A stretch of DNA of 64,000 bases. Source: Marinilactibacillus sp042660675. GTDB lineage: Bacteria; Bacillota; Bacilli; Lactobacillales; Carnobacteriaceae_A. Below, in pieces: positions 1-8,363 of the stretch. The stretch spans positions 186,001-250,000 of the forward strand of contig NZ_JBHSUL010000031.1 in assembly GCF_042660675.1 (NCBI RefSeq). The letters are read 5' to 3'. Position 1 is the first letter of the stretch. Each line of letters starts with the position of its first letter. The notes beneath the pieces were generated by a model, which had not been told where the DNA came from, ran no database searches, and was given only the letters and a program-made list of their open reading frames with translations. Both the position numbers and the translations under genes were made by a program.

Positions 1-8
1 GAACGTAT

Positions 9-887
9 ATGGCTATATTAGCATTTGATATTGGTGGTACATCAGTAAAATACGCTATCTGGAAAGATGAAGAACTGATAGAAAAAAGCTCTTTTAAATC
101 GCCTCCTACATGGGATGAGATGAAAGATTTCTTGGTAGAAATAAAAGAGAGATTTGATACAGATTACGAGCTGGATGGTATAGCTATTTCTTCTCCAGGT
201 GCTGTAAACCAAGAAGCGCGAACTATTGAAGGGATTAGTGCATTACCTTACTTACATTACTTTCCTATATATGATGAACTTGAAACTTTATTATCTTTGC
301 CAGTTTCTATAGAGAATGATGCCAACTGTTCAGCATTGGCAGAAGTATGGAAAGGTGCAGCTAAAGATAAGCAAAATGTTTTGTTTGTAGTTGTTGGAAC
401 GGGTATTGGTGGTTCTGTAATAGTTGATAAAGAAGTTCAGCACGGTGCTCATCTATTCGGTGGTGAGTTTGGAATCATGCTACTAAATGAAAGACAGACA
501 TTTAGCCAATTGGGTACAACGGTTGCGCTCGCAAAACGTTATAACAAAAAAATGGATATGATGGCTATGCCTGTTGATGGAAGAACGGTTTTTGACTTAG
601 CTGAACGAGGCGATGAAGTCGCTTTAGAGGAAGTCAATAAATTTTATAGATACTTGTCGATAGGGTTGTTTAATCTCACTTATGCGTTTGACCCTGAAGT
701 GATTCTAATTGGTGGAGGCGTATCCAGTAGACCGGACTTATTAGAAAAATTGAATGCAGAGATTGAAACCTTAATGAAAGAACTTGGATTAGATATTTTT
801 AGGCCAATACTAGATGTTTGTGCGTATAAAAATGATGCCAATTTGATTGGTGCAGTTTATAATTTCAAGAGCAATTATCCGAATTAA
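9..887 (+). CDS. ROK-family sugar kinase
   Basis: Probable cytoplasmic ATP-dependent sugar kinase of the ROK family, 292 aa, the usual size for ROK kinases without a DNA-binding domain. The N-terminal phosphate-binding loop DIGGTSVK is at residues 7-14 and the catalytic Asp is probably D104 in SIENDANC. A second glycine-rich nucleotide motif (LIGGGVSS) lies near residue 236. The Cys-rich zinc-binding cluster of classical ROK glucokinases is absent, and the usual His after the GGEFG motif is replaced by hydrophobic residues, so the substrate cannot be assigned. Only 8 bases precede the ATG, so its ribosome site and any upstream operon partners lie mostly outside the window. A terminator follows at once, so it ends its transcript. 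Confidence 0.85.
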   Translation: MAILAFDIGGTSVKYAIWKDEELIEKSSFKSPPTWDEMKDFLVEIKERFDTDYELDGIAISSPGAVNQEARTIEGISALPYLHYFPIYDELETLLSLPVSIENDANCSALAEVWKGAAKDKQNVLFVVVGTGIGGSVIVDKEVQHGAHLFGGEFGIMLLNERQTFSQLGTTVALAKRYNKKMDMMAMPVDGRTVFDLAERGDEVALEEVNKFYRYLSIGLFNLTYAFDPEVILIGGGVSSRPDLLEKLNAEIETLMKELGLDIFRPILDVCAYKNDANLIGAVYNFKSNYPN

Positions 888-903
888 GTCATAATGATTG
901 TTG

Positions 904-949
904 AGCGTAGATATATCAGGAAACATTCTGATATGTCTACGCTTTTTTA
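904..949 (+). terminator. Rho-independent terminator after the ROK kinase
   Basis: A 16-bp stem (904-919 paired with 928-943, one G-U pair) with an 8-nt loop is followed directly by a run of T. It separates the ROK kinase from kduI. Confidence 0.85.
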
Positions 950-958
950 TTTGAAGAA

Positions 959-973
959 TTTCCTATATGGAAA
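959..973. promoter_or_regulatory. Candidate KdgR/IclR operator, distal kduI site
   Basis: TTTCC-TATAT-GGAAA has perfect 5-bp arms around 5 central bases and lies 24 bp upstream of the kduI -35 box. The same TTTCY-N5-RGAAA pattern recurs at 1037, 1057, 3600 and, with one mismatch, 3687. Assignment to the adjacent IclR regulator is inferred from its distribution. Confidence 0.5.
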
Positions 974-997
974 CTGTTTTAAATTGCTAGAAATGAC

Positions 998-1026
998 TTG
1001 CATAAAAGAAATCGCTTTACTATACT
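998..1026 (+). promoter_or_regulatory. SigA-type promoter of kduI-kduD
   Basis: -35 TTGCAT (998-1003), a 17-bp spacer and -10 TATACT (1021-1026) form a near-consensus housekeeping promoter. The predicted start of transcription (about 1033) lies just ahead of two palindromes. Confidence 0.75.
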
Positions 1027-1036
1027 ATGTATATAG

Positions 1037-1071
1037 TTTCTTATAAGAAAATAATATTTCCAAATAAGAAA
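1037..1071. promoter_or_regulatory. Tandem candidate operators downstream of the kduI promoter
   Basis: A perfect 14-bp palindrome TTTCTTATAAGAAA (1037-1050) is followed by TTTCC-AAATA-AGAAA (1057-1071), 20 bp centre to centre (two helical turns). Both lie between the predicted transcription start and the kduI ribosome site. A repressor here would block initiation or elongation. An equivalent site sits in the same place in front of the iclR gene. Confidence 0.6.
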
Positions 1072-1099
1072 TAATCAAATTAATCAGGAGGAATTATTT

Positions 1100-1930
1100 A
1101 TGGAAACAAGATATGCTACGGGACCGAATGACGTTAAAAGACTGACAACTGATGAATTACGTAAGCAATTTATGGTGGAGAAAATCTTTGTACCGGGTGA
1201 AATTACATTAACGTATACTCATCACGACCGTATGATTTTTGGTGGTGTTGTTCCGACTGGAAAAGAACTTTCAATCCAATTAGATAAAGAACTAGGTGTT
1301 GACTATTTCCTAGAACGTCGAGAACTTGGCTTGATCAATATTGGTGGAGACGGAACCATTGTATTAGATGGTGAAAAGCATGATGTAAATAACCGTGATG
1401 GATTCTATGTTGGTAAAGAAACAAAAGAACTGATCTTTGACTCAGTTGACCCTAATAAACCAGCAAAATTCTATGTAGTTTCTACGCCTGCACACAAAAA
1501 ATATCCAACTGTTAAATTAGACATCAATAAAATGAATCCGCTTGAAAAAGGGGAGCAAAGCACATTAAATGAGCGTAAAATTTATCAGTATATCCATCCA
1601 AACAATTGTGAAAGCTGCCAGTTACAGATGGGATATACGATTTTAGAACCAGGAAGTACTTGGAACACAATGCCAGCACACACGCATGACCGTCGTATGG
1701 AAGTTTATCTGTATTTCAATATGGAACAAAATACAAGAGCATTCCACTTTATGGGTGAACCGGATGAAACACGTCACTTAGTTATGGCAAATGAACAAGC
1801 GGCTATTTCACCAAGCTGGTCTATTCACTGTGGTGTTGCCACAGCAGATTATACATTTATCTGGGCAATGTGTGGAGAAAATATCACTTATGATGATATG
1901 GATCATGTAGATATGGGCGATTTAAAATAA
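1100..1930 (+). CDS. kduI: 5-keto-4-deoxyuronate isomerase KduI
   Basis: Converts 5-keto-4-deoxyuronate (from unsaturated galacturonate released by pectin or rhamnogalacturonan breakdown) to 2,5-diketo-3-deoxygluconate in the cytoplasm. The length of 276 aa matches the family. The cupin metal site is visible: HTHDRRMEVYLYF near residues 194-206 supplies two His and a Glu, and IHCGVAT near 242 supplies the last His. A strong ribosome site (CAGGAGG) precedes the ATG. It is followed by kduD with a 28-nt gap, so the two are co-transcribed from the promoter at 998-1026, probably under control of the palindromes described there. Confidence 0.96.
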   Translation: METRYATGPNDVKRLTTDELRKQFMVEKIFVPGEITLTYTHHDRMIFGGVVPTGKELSIQLDKELGVDYFLERRELGLINIGGDGTIVLDGEKHDVNNRDGFYVGKETKELIFDSVDPNKPAKFYVVSTPAHKKYPTVKLDINKMNPLEKGEQSTLNERKIYQYIHPNNCESCQLQMGYTILEPGSTWNTMPAHTHDRRMEVYLYFNMEQNTRAFHFMGEPDETRHLVMANEQAAISPSWSIHCGVATADYTFIWAMCGENITYDDMDHVDMGDLK

Positions 1931-1958
1931 TTTCGATACCAATAGGAGGTAATGAGGA

Positions 1959-2741
1959 ATGAATGATCTTTTAAAAGACTTTTCTTTAGACATGTTTTCA
2001 CTACAAGGGAAAACAGCGTTAGTTACTGGTGGAAATACAGGATTAGGAATGGCATATGTCGTTGCGTTAGCTAAAGCTGGTGCAGACGTAATGGTTGCGA
2101 CATTTGATAATAATGTTGAAGAAGTGACTTCTTTAGTAGAACCTACTGGAGTCAGACTGGAATTTTACCAAGCAGATTTAACAAAAATTGATCAGATGGA
2201 AGCAATGGTTGAAAAAACTGTAGAGCTTTTCGGAAAAATTGATATCCTAATAAACAATGCAGGTGCTATTAGACGTGCGCCTTTACTTGAATACAAAGAC
2301 GAAGACTGGCAAGCTGTTGTTGATATTAATCAAAACGCCGTTTACTACTTAAGTCAGCGTGTAGCTAAACATATGGTTTCTCAGGGGTATGGTAAAATCA
2401 TAAATATCGCTTCTATGCTTTCTTTCCAAGGTGGGAAATTTGTTCCTTCTTATACGGCAAGTAAACATGCTGTGCAAGGATTAACAAGAGCCTTTGCTAA
2501 TGAGCTAGCTGAACACAACGTTACAGTAAATGCAATTGCTCCAGGTTACTTTATCTCTGCAAATACAGCGCCCATTCGAGCAGATGAGAAACGTAACAAG
2601 GAAATCGTTGATCGTATTCCTGCAGCGAGATGGGGAGATCCATCAGAACTTATGGGAACAGTCGTATTCCTAGCAAGTCCAGCTTCAGATTATGTAAATG
2701 GTCATGTACTAGCAGTTGACGGTGGATGGTTAACAAGATAA
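1959..2741 (+). CDS. kduD: 2-deoxy-D-gluconate 3-dehydrogenase KduD
   Basis: Short-chain dehydrogenase that reduces 2,5-diketo-3-deoxygluconate to 2-keto-3-deoxygluconate using NAD(P)H, the step after KduI. It is 260 aa with the Rossmann motif TGGNTGLGMA near residue 24, NNAG near residue 98, and the catalytic Ser and YTASK around residue 165. AGGAGGT at 1944-1950 sets the start. An ATG at 1952 opens a four-codon frame and is not used. The KDG kinase and aldolase expected next are not in this window. Confidence 0.93.
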   Translation: MNDLLKDFSLDMFSLQGKTALVTGGNTGLGMAYVVALAKAGADVMVATFDNNVEEVTSLVEPTGVRLEFYQADLTKIDQMEAMVEKTVELFGKIDILINNAGAIRRAPLLEYKDEDWQAVVDINQNAVYYLSQRVAKHMVSQGYGKIINIASMLSFQGGKFVPSYTASKHAVQGLTRAFANELAEHNVTVNAIAPGYFISANTAPIRADEKRNKEIVDRIPAARWGDPSELMGTVVFLASPASDYVNGHVLAVDGGWLTR

Positions 2742-2756
2742 CTAGAGTAAATAAAA

Positions 2757-2788
2757 GTAGCTACCCAGTCATTTGATTGGGTAGCTAC
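2757..2788. terminator. Bidirectional terminator between kduD and iclR
   Basis: A 14-bp stem (2757-2770 with 2775-2788, one G-U pair) closes a 4-nt loop between converging genes. The T-rich tract lies on the minus-strand side, so it mainly ends the iclR transcript and may also stop kduD. Confidence 0.75.
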
Positions 2789-2794
2789 ACTTAC

Positions 2795-3553
2795 TTAACT
2801 CAATGCTTTGATTAGTTTTTCTCTGTACAAGAGGATGTTGTTTTGCAGTGATTCGAGTACCTCATCTGAGAGTCGATATTTTGGCAAGCTGACACTGATT
2901 GCACCATAGTTGGTTTTCCCTACAGTGATGCTTGAACCGATACAAAATACATCAAGGTCGTGTTCACCATTATCAAACGCAAATCCAACTTTTCTTGCTT
3001 GGTTGACTTCATTAAATAATCGCTCAGGTGTGGTAATCGTATTTTCGGTTTTACCAATCAGTTCATTTTTCTCAATGTAATAAGCAATATCATCGTCATC
3101 TAGATCAGCAAGCACAGCCTTTCCCATTGCAGAACAATAAAGTGGAATAGATTTTCCAATTTCACTATAAAGGGATACCGGTTTTTTGCTGGCGATCTTA
3201 GTAATATATTTAATGTAACCAAACTCGTGAATCCCTAAATGAACGGTTTCGTCAGTGGCTTTCTGTAGATCTTCTAAAAAGGGTTGAGCGATGCGCTTGA
3301 TACTCAGTTGATGCAGACTTTTATTGGCATATTTTAAAAGCCTTGGTCCAAGACTGAACAGTTTTGTATCTGGATCTTTTTGTACGTATCCTATTAAAAG
3401 TAGTGTATTTAAAATTTTTGAAGCGGTCGGTGGCGTTAAACCTGTATGCTTTGCGATTTCGCTGAGTCTGTGCTGACTATCGTCACTGGAAAGGAATTCC
3501 AATATATCATCAGCTTTCAATAAAACACTGCCATAAGCCTGTTTTTGTACCAT
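2795..3553 (-). CDS. IclR-family regulator, KdgR-like
   Basis: Cytoplasmic one-component repressor of 252 aa. A winged helix-turn-helix (residues ~10-70, with LSEIAKHTGLTPPTASKILN) is followed by an IclR effector domain (~80-250, with YCSAMGKAVLA and FDNGEHDLDVFCIGSSI). In pectin-degrading bacteria such regulators (KdgR) sense 2-keto-3-deoxygluconate or related uronate intermediates. Its place convergent to kduI-kduD and next to uronate genes supports that role. Its own promoter overlaps the palindrome also seen at kduI, which suggests autoregulation. The effector is inferred, not shown. Confidence 0.85.
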   Translation of the reverse strand: MVQKQAYGSVLLKADDILEFLSSDDSQHRLSEIAKHTGLTPPTASKILNTLLLIGYVQKDPDTKLFSLGPRLLKYANKSLHQLSIKRIAQPFLEDLQKATDETVHLGIHEFGYIKYITKIASKKPVSLYSEIGKSIPLYCSAMGKAVLADLDDDDIAYYIEKNELIGKTENTITTPERLFNEVNQARKVGFAFDNGEHDLDVFCIGSSITVGKTNYGAISVSLPKYRLSDEVLESLQNNILLYREKLIKALS

Positions 3554-3599
3554 AATTTGATGTTCCTCTCTAGATGTTATTTCTTAAATGCAAAGTTGC

Positions 3600-3614
3600 T
3601 TTCCTTATAAGAAA
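3600..3614. promoter_or_regulatory. Candidate operator at the iclR transcription start
   Basis: TTTCC-TTATA-AGAAA matches the kduI sites. It sits directly downstream of the predicted iclR start of transcription. A weaker half-match, TTTCT-TAAAT-GCAAA, lies at 3580-3594. Confidence 0.55.
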
Positions 3615-3622
3615 TTTTTATC

Positions 3623-3651
3623 ATTATATCAGACGTTCGTCATCGGCACAA
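3623..3651 (-). promoter_or_regulatory. Promoter of the IclR regulator gene
   Basis: Read on the minus strand: -35 TTGTGC (3646-3651), 17-bp spacer, -10 TATAAT (3623-3628). The leader then runs through the palindrome at 3600-3614. Confidence 0.7.
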
Positions 3652-3686
3652 TAGGCTTACAAGCAGGCACGAGTATGTTTGTTAAA

Positions 3687-3701
3687 TTGCTTATATGGAA
3701 A
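3687..3701. promoter_or_regulatory. Candidate operator upstream of the isomerase-GH105 operon
   Basis: TTGCT-TATAT-GGAAA has one mismatch to the TTTCY-N5-RGAAA pattern and shares its centre and right arm with the site at 959-973. It lies 92 bp before the next plus-strand start codon, so the same regulator may control this operon. Confidence 0.4.
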
Positions 3702-3793
3702 TTCTGTTGTCTAGGTAGAAACAGAAAGGAAAGTTCTATATAATTGTGGTAAGGCTTACATTTATCAAATTAAATCAAAGGATGCTGTTAGAA

Positions 3794-4639
3794 ATGAATT
3801 TGAATATAGGAATTAGAGCACATGATATTGACAATACAACGCTTGAAGATTTAGTTCATAAACTTCAAGAAAAATCGATTTATTCCATTCAACTTGCCCT
3901 ATTGAAATCAGTTAAGGAAGTCACTTTGACCAATGAGAACTTTAATGTTGGTCTTGCAAGGAAAATAGGAAGACTGTTTGATCAGAACCAAGTCGATATT
4001 ATCGTACTTGGTTGTTACATCAATATGATTCATCCAGATGAAAATGAACGAAAAAAAGCACTCGATTTCTTTAAAACACATATTCGTTATGCAAGCGACT
4101 TTAAAGCAGCAACAGTCGCTTCTGAAACGGGCGGTGTTTATCCTGAAATCCAGTTCACTAAAGATAATTACACAGAAGAGGCTTATCAAAAAGTACTGAA
4201 AAGTATGAAAGAGCTGGTAGCTGAAGCTGAGAAGTTTGGTGTGATCATGACAGTGGAAGGGGGAATCAATCATCCGATTTATTCACCTGAAATGATGGAA
4301 CGGCTATTGAACGATGTAAATTCCAATAACCTTCAGGTCATCCTTGATCCTGTTAATTACTTGTATCCTGAAGATGCAAGTTTAAATACCCAACACGAAG
4401 TCATTGATCAAGCATTTGAACGATTTGGCGATAAAATCACAGTCATTCATGCCAAAGACTTTAAAGTAAAAGATGGACAACTAGAAATTGTTCCGGTGGG
4501 AACGGGAGATATGGATTATGCATATCTGATAGATAAAATCAGTAAGACAAAACCATGGATTCCAATTCTTTTAGAAGAAACACAAGAACCACACATAGAT
4601 AATAGTATAGAGTTTTTGAATCAACTAAATCATAATTAG
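3794..4639 (+). CDS. Sugar phosphate isomerase/epimerase-like TIM-barrel protein
   Basis: Xylose-isomerase-like TIM barrel of 281 aa, expected to bind a divalent metal and isomerise or epimerise a sugar or sugar acid in the cytoplasm. Supporting segments are GCYINMIHP (~75), SETGGVYPE (~113), EGGINHPIY (~155), ILDPVNYL (~184), VIHAKDF (~217) and a late Glu in LLEETQE. The exact reaction is unknown. A GTG at 3746 and an ATG at 3782 are also in frame. The ATG at 3794 was chosen because AAAGGA (3777-3782) precedes it and the protein then starts in the usual family way (MNLNIGIRAHD). The GH105 gene follows 19 bases later, so the product of that hydrolase, or a linked sugar acid, may be its substrate. 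Confidence 0.75.
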   Translation: MNLNIGIRAHDIDNTTLEDLVHKLQEKSIYSIQLALLKSVKEVTLTNENFNVGLARKIGRLFDQNQVDIIVLGCYINMIHPDENERKKALDFFKTHIRYASDFKAATVASETGGVYPEIQFTKDNYTEEAYQKVLKSMKELVAEAEKFGVIMTVEGGINHPIYSPEMMERLLNDVNSNNLQVILDPVNYLYPEDASLNTQHEVIDQAFERFGDKITVIHAKDFKVKDGQLEIVPVGTGDMDYAYLIDKISKTKPWIPILLEETQEPHIDNSIEFLNQLNHN

Positions 4640-4658
4640 ACAAAGGATGGGTAAAAGA

Positions 4659-5765
4659 ATGAGTACAACAGTAAACACAGAATTAAACAAAGACTTAATC
4701 GTTGAAAAAATCAACTTATTAGCTGAGAATCTGTCAAACATTAGTGATGTAAATGGTGAGTTTTTATTCGAACTGGATGGCATGATGATCGATGATAAAA
4801 GCTGGCATGTATGGAACTGGCCACAAGGTGTCGGTCTTTATGGACTGCATTCTTACTATAAACTGACGAAGAACTCAGAAGCTAAAAGAATCTTAGACGA
4901 ATGGTTCGAGCAACGCTTACTGGAAGGATCACCTCCTAAAAATGTCAATACGATGGCGCCGTTACTGACAATGGCTTTTATTTACGAAGAAGAAAACAAG
5001 ACAGAGTTTAAACCTTATCTAGAACAGTGGGCTGAATGGGTTATGCACGATATGCCTAGAACGGATGAAAATGGACTTCAACATATGACTTATGGACCAC
5101 CAAACACCAACCAATTATGGGCAGATACTTTAATGATGACCGTACTACCTTTAGCAAAAATTGGTCTTTTACTCGATAAACCGGAATATGTAGAAGAAGC
5201 TAAAAGACAATTCTTACTTCATATCAAATACTTGTCTGACCGCAAAACAGGTCTATGGTACCATGGTTGGACTTTTGAGGGACATCATCATTTCGCTGAT
5301 GCGCTATGGGGACGTGGAAACTGCTGGGCAACGATTGCTATTCCAGAAATTATCGATATTTTGAACTTGAAAAAAAGCGACAACTTCTATGAATTTTTAG
5401 TAGAAACGCTTAAAAGACAAGTAGAAGCGTTAGGCGAGTATCAGGATGAAAGTGGTTTATGGCCGACACTGATCAATGAATCAGACTCATACCTTGAAGC
5501 ATCGGCTACTGCCGGATTTGTATTTGGTATTTTGAAAGGAATCCGTAAACGTTATTTATCAAAAGAACATTTGCCAATGGCTGAAAAAGCGATCAAAGGT
5601 TTATTAGATAATATCAATGAAGAAGGAGAGCTTGAAAAAGTTTCTATCGGGACAGCGCTTAGAGGAGAATTGGATTATTACCGTAATGTCAAAATTACGA
5701 CCATGCCTTATGGTCAATCTCTAGCAATCTTAGCTTTCTCAGAATATCTATACACATATGCATAA
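4659..5765 (+). CDS. GH105 unsaturated rhamnogalacturonyl hydrolase (YteR-like)
   Basis: Cytoplasmic hydrolase that removes the unsaturated galacturonyl residue left by rhamnogalacturonan lyase at the non-reducing end. It is 368 aa, alpha/alpha barrel type, without signal peptide. Features seen: WNWPQGVGLYGL near residue 52, the probable catalytic Asp in LWADTLMM (~153), WYHGW (~200) and WGRGNCWATI (~215). An ATG at 4647 lies inside the ribosome site AAAGGA, so the ATG at 4659 is the better start. The product feeds KduI after spontaneous rearrangement. It is co-directional with the isomerase upstream and the DUF624 gene downstream. Confidence 0.88.
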   Translation: MSTTVNTELNKDLIVEKINLLAENLSNISDVNGEFLFELDGMMIDDKSWHVWNWPQGVGLYGLHSYYKLTKNSEAKRILDEWFEQRLLEGSPPKNVNTMAPLLTMAFIYEEENKTEFKPYLEQWAEWVMHDMPRTDENGLQHMTYGPPNTNQLWADTLMMTVLPLAKIGLLLDKPEYVEEAKRQFLLHIKYLSDRKTGLWYHGWTFEGHHHFADALWGRGNCWATIAIPEIIDILNLKKSDNFYEFLVETLKRQVEALGEYQDESGLWPTLINESDSYLEASATAGFVFGILKGIRKRYLSKEHLPMAEKAIKGLLDNINEEGELEKVSIGTALRGELDYYRNVKITTMPYGQSLAILAFSEYLYTYA

Positions 5766-5793
5766 GAAATAAAAAATGATTTAGTTAGATTTC

Positions 5794-5843
5794 ATGAAAG
5801 GTGGAAGGCTGGAGAAGCTACTTTGTCTGTCTTCCATTTTCAT
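5794..5843 (+). other. Imperfect hairpin in the GH105-DUF624 spacer
   Basis: ATGAAA-GG-TGGAAG (5794-5807) can pair with CTTCCA-T-TTTCAT (5831-5843) across a 23-nt loop. It lacks a clear T run, so it may be a processing or attenuation element rather than a full terminator. The rest of 5766-5877 shows nothing else. Confidence 0.35.
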
Positions 5844-5877
5844 TACATATATCTATTCCAATTAAAGCAGGTGTATC

Positions 5878-6510
5878 ATGACAAGTTCTATTTTTCTAGA
5901 TAAATTTTATAAGTTACTCAACTGGCTGAAAATTTTAATTTGTTTAAACCTGTTATGGATAGGATTTACTGTTACAGGACTAGGAATTCTGGGGTGGGCT
6001 CCCGCGTTAGTTTCAGTGTTTGGTGTGCTAAAAAAATTGCTCGAAAAACAAACCTTTCATTTACCTTTATTCAAAATTTTTCTTCACCATTACAAAGCGT
6101 ATTTCATTAAAAGTAATTTATTAGGCTATCTATTTCTTATCAGCTTTAGTAGTTGCTTGTATATTCTTTCGAGGAGCACTCAATTGAATGAAGTACTGTT
6201 TTTTATTGTTTCAATAGTATTCGGTGCTGTAATCAGTTTGCTTGCCGTCACAGCTGTGTTTTGTATTCCTGTCTTATTAGAAGAGAAGAAAGGATACACT
6301 AAAGTCATCAAAACTAGTTTGGATAAAGGATTAAGTTTTATCCTATATTCAGTTAGCATCCTAGTCTCTATGATTGCAATCACTTTTCTCTTCTTATACT
6401 TTCCCTATCTATTGATTGGTCTTTCGGTGAGTTTACCAGCAGTAATGATTAGTTTGGTAAATGCACAGATCGATAGAAAAGAAACATTTGAAAAAACAAA
6501 AGAATATTAG
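5878..6510 (+). CDS. DUF624 (YesL-like) membrane protein
   Basis: Integral membrane protein of 210 aa with about four to five hydrophobic helices (roughly residues 15-45, 80-100, 105-135, 155-195), matching the DUF624/YesL family. Family members are found beside rhamnogalacturonan and LplABC-type import genes; their function is unknown. The glycine-rich N-terminal helix ending in GILGWAPALVSVFGVLKK is typical. An AGCAGGTG ribosome site precedes the ATG. Two further DUF624 genes lie at 13413 and 34510, each in a uronate operon. Confidence 0.8.
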   Translation: MTSSIFLDKFYKLLNWLKILICLNLLWIGFTVTGLGILGWAPALVSVFGVLKKLLEKQTFHLPLFKIFLHHYKAYFIKSNLLGYLFLISFSSCLYILSRSTQLNEVLFFIVSIVFGAVISLLAVTAVFCIPVLLEEKKGYTKVIKTSLDKGLSFILYSVSILVSMIAITFLFLYFPYLLIGLSVSLPAVMISLVNAQIDRKETFEKTKEY

Positions 6511-6512
6511 CT

Positions 6513-6537
6513 ACCGCTAAATTTGTAAGCGGTTAAT
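6513..6537 (+). promoter_or_regulatory. Inverted repeat and cre-like site before the beta-galactosidase gene
   Basis: ACCGCT (6513-6518) and AGCGGT (6528-6533) form an inverted repeat with a 9-nt spacer. The right arm lies in TGTAAGCGGTTAAT (6524-6537), which fits a catabolite-responsive element (CcpA site) with two mismatches. It could reduce internal transcription or read-through. Confidence 0.35.
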
Positions 6538-6555
6538 ATAAAAGGAGACGAAAAA

Positions 6556-8343
6556 ATGACTCAAAAACATATTCGGATCGATGATCAAATTACAATTGGA
6601 AATAAACCCGTTAAGATTATCTCTGGATCCGTACACTACGGGCGGATTCACCCTAGTTATTGGAGAGATAGACTTGAGAAAATTAAAACGATGGGCTGCA
6701 ATACTATTGAGACTTATGTTCCCTGGAATATTCATGAACCAGAAAAAGGCACCTTTCAGTTTGAAGGACAATACGATTTGATTCAATTCATTGAGTTGAT
6801 TCATGAGCTAGATCTGTATTTGATTTTAAGAGCTTCTCCATACATATGTGCTGAATGGGAATTTGGAGGATTACCTTATTGGCTTTTAAAAGACCGTAAT
6901 ATGAGAGTACGCAGTTTGTATCAGCCTTACATGGACCATCTTGAAGCATTTTTTGAAGTACTGATTCCTAAAGTGGCAAACTATCAAATTCATAAAGGTG
7001 GACCCATTATATTGGTTCAAGTAGAAAATGAATATGGCTATTTTAGTAACGAAAAAACGTATACAAGAAAGCTGGCAGATATTTATAAACGGTACGGTAT
7101 TGAAGTGCCGCTTGTAACTTCTGATAGCACACGGGAAAGCATTATGATGTCTGGAGAAATTTCTGATGTAGCGATGCCCACGATCAATTGTGGGTTCGAT
7201 CTTAAGGAACGCTCTCAGATACTGGATAAAGTGAATCCTGGAAAACCAAGAATCGCGATGGAATTCTGGTCAGGGTGGTTCAATATTTGGGGCAGTCCTT
7301 CTCAAGAAGGAAGAGATGTGAATCAAATCAATAAAGACCTCAAAGAGATGATGGAGATTGGTCATGTCAATTTATATATGGCTCATGGGGGTACGAACTT
7401 CGGCTTTATGAATGGTGCGAATTACTATGAAAAAGTAGACGAAGAAGGAAATTTTGTTGAAGAGTATGCTCCTGCAACAACTTCCTATGATTACGGTGCA
7501 CCGATATCAGAAAATGGAGACTTAAAAGAGCGGTACTGGACCTACAAACAAACCATACAAGACATTACCGGTATAAAGACCACTGTGCCGGAAGAATTGA
7601 AAAAAACGAAAAAAATGGCTTATGGAAACCTTCATATTCAAGAAAAAGTGGCGTTATCTGAAACGTTAGAAGATTTAGTAAAACCCATATTTTCTCATTA
7701 CCCAATGACGATGGAAGAGTTGGATCAAGATTTTGGTTATGTCTTGTATAGAAGCAAACTTGGAGACAAAGACTGGTCACAAACCATCAAATTACTCGGC
7801 ACGAAAGATAGAGCCCAGGTCTTTTTGAACAATCAACTTCAATTCTCTGCTTATTTGAAAACCTTCTACAAGAAACAATCGATTCAACTAGAAAAAGGCA
7901 CAGAAAACGTACTTGATATTCTCGTTGAAAATATGGGACGAGTCAACTTTGGACCTTATTTAGATGATCAGCGCAAGGGGATTACGAAAGCCGTTATGCT
8001 AGATGAATATCAGCATACAGGCTGGTATCATTACGCGCTCTCATTAAAAGAAATTGAAAAAGTAGATTTCAAAAAGGAATACAAAGAACAAGTTCCCGCC
8101 TTTTACAGATCGAGTTTACTGATAGAAGAGGTAGCGGACACCTATATCACATTACCTGGTTGGGGCAAAGGAGTCCTATTCATAAACGGTTTCAATATTG
8201 GTCGATTCTGGGAAAAGGGACCTCAAGAAAGCTATTATATACCGGCTCCCTTGCTAAAAGAAGGAGAAAACGAAGTCATTATTTTTGAAACAGAAGGAAA
8301 AGTAACGGATAAAGTAACGTTTATCGAAAATCTAATCAGCTAA
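6556..8343 (+). CDS. GH35 beta-galactosidase
   Basis: Retaining beta-galactosidase of glycoside hydrolase family 35, 595 aa, without signal peptide and so intracellular. The N-terminal TIM barrel carries NTIETYVPWNIHEPEKG near residue 55, the acid/base Glu in QVENEYGYF (~E158) and the nucleophile Glu in AMEFWSGWF (~E235). Beta-sandwich domains fill the C-terminal half, ending in WGKGVLFINGFNIGRFW (~540). In this operon it probably removes galactose from galactan or arabinogalactan side chains of imported rhamnogalacturonan fragments. AAAGGAGACG gives a good ribosome site, and the PL11 gene follows 20 bases after the stop. Confidence 0.92.
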   Translation: MTQKHIRIDDQITIGNKPVKIISGSVHYGRIHPSYWRDRLEKIKTMGCNTIETYVPWNIHEPEKGTFQFEGQYDLIQFIELIHELDLYLILRASPYICAEWEFGGLPYWLLKDRNMRVRSLYQPYMDHLEAFFEVLIPKVANYQIHKGGPIILVQVENEYGYFSNEKTYTRKLADIYKRYGIEVPLVTSDSTRESIMMSGEISDVAMPTINCGFDLKERSQILDKVNPGKPRIAMEFWSGWFNIWGSPSQEGRDVNQINKDLKEMMEIGHVNLYMAHGGTNFGFMNGANYYEKVDEEGNFVEEYAPATTSYDYGAPISENGDLKERYWTYKQTIQDITGIKTTVPEELKKTKKMAYGNLHIQEKVALSETLEDLVKPIFSHYPMTMEELDQDFGYVLYRSKLGDKDWSQTIKLLGTKDRAQVFLNNQLQFSAYLKTFYKKQSIQLEKGTENVLDILVENMGRVNFGPYLDDQRKGITKAVMLDEYQHTGWYHYALSLKEIEKVDFKKEYKEQVPAFYRSSLLIEEVADTYITLPGWGKGVLFINGFNIGRFWEKGPQESYYIPAPLLKEGENEVIIFETEGKVTDKVTFIENLIS

Positions 8344-8363
8344 TCCACTGGAGGAGACATAAA

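Noticed and set aside
3908..4273. Minus-strand open frame of 121 codons
   Set aside because: It lies wholly inside the isomerase-like gene on the other strand, has Cys- and Phe-rich composition and no ribosome site.
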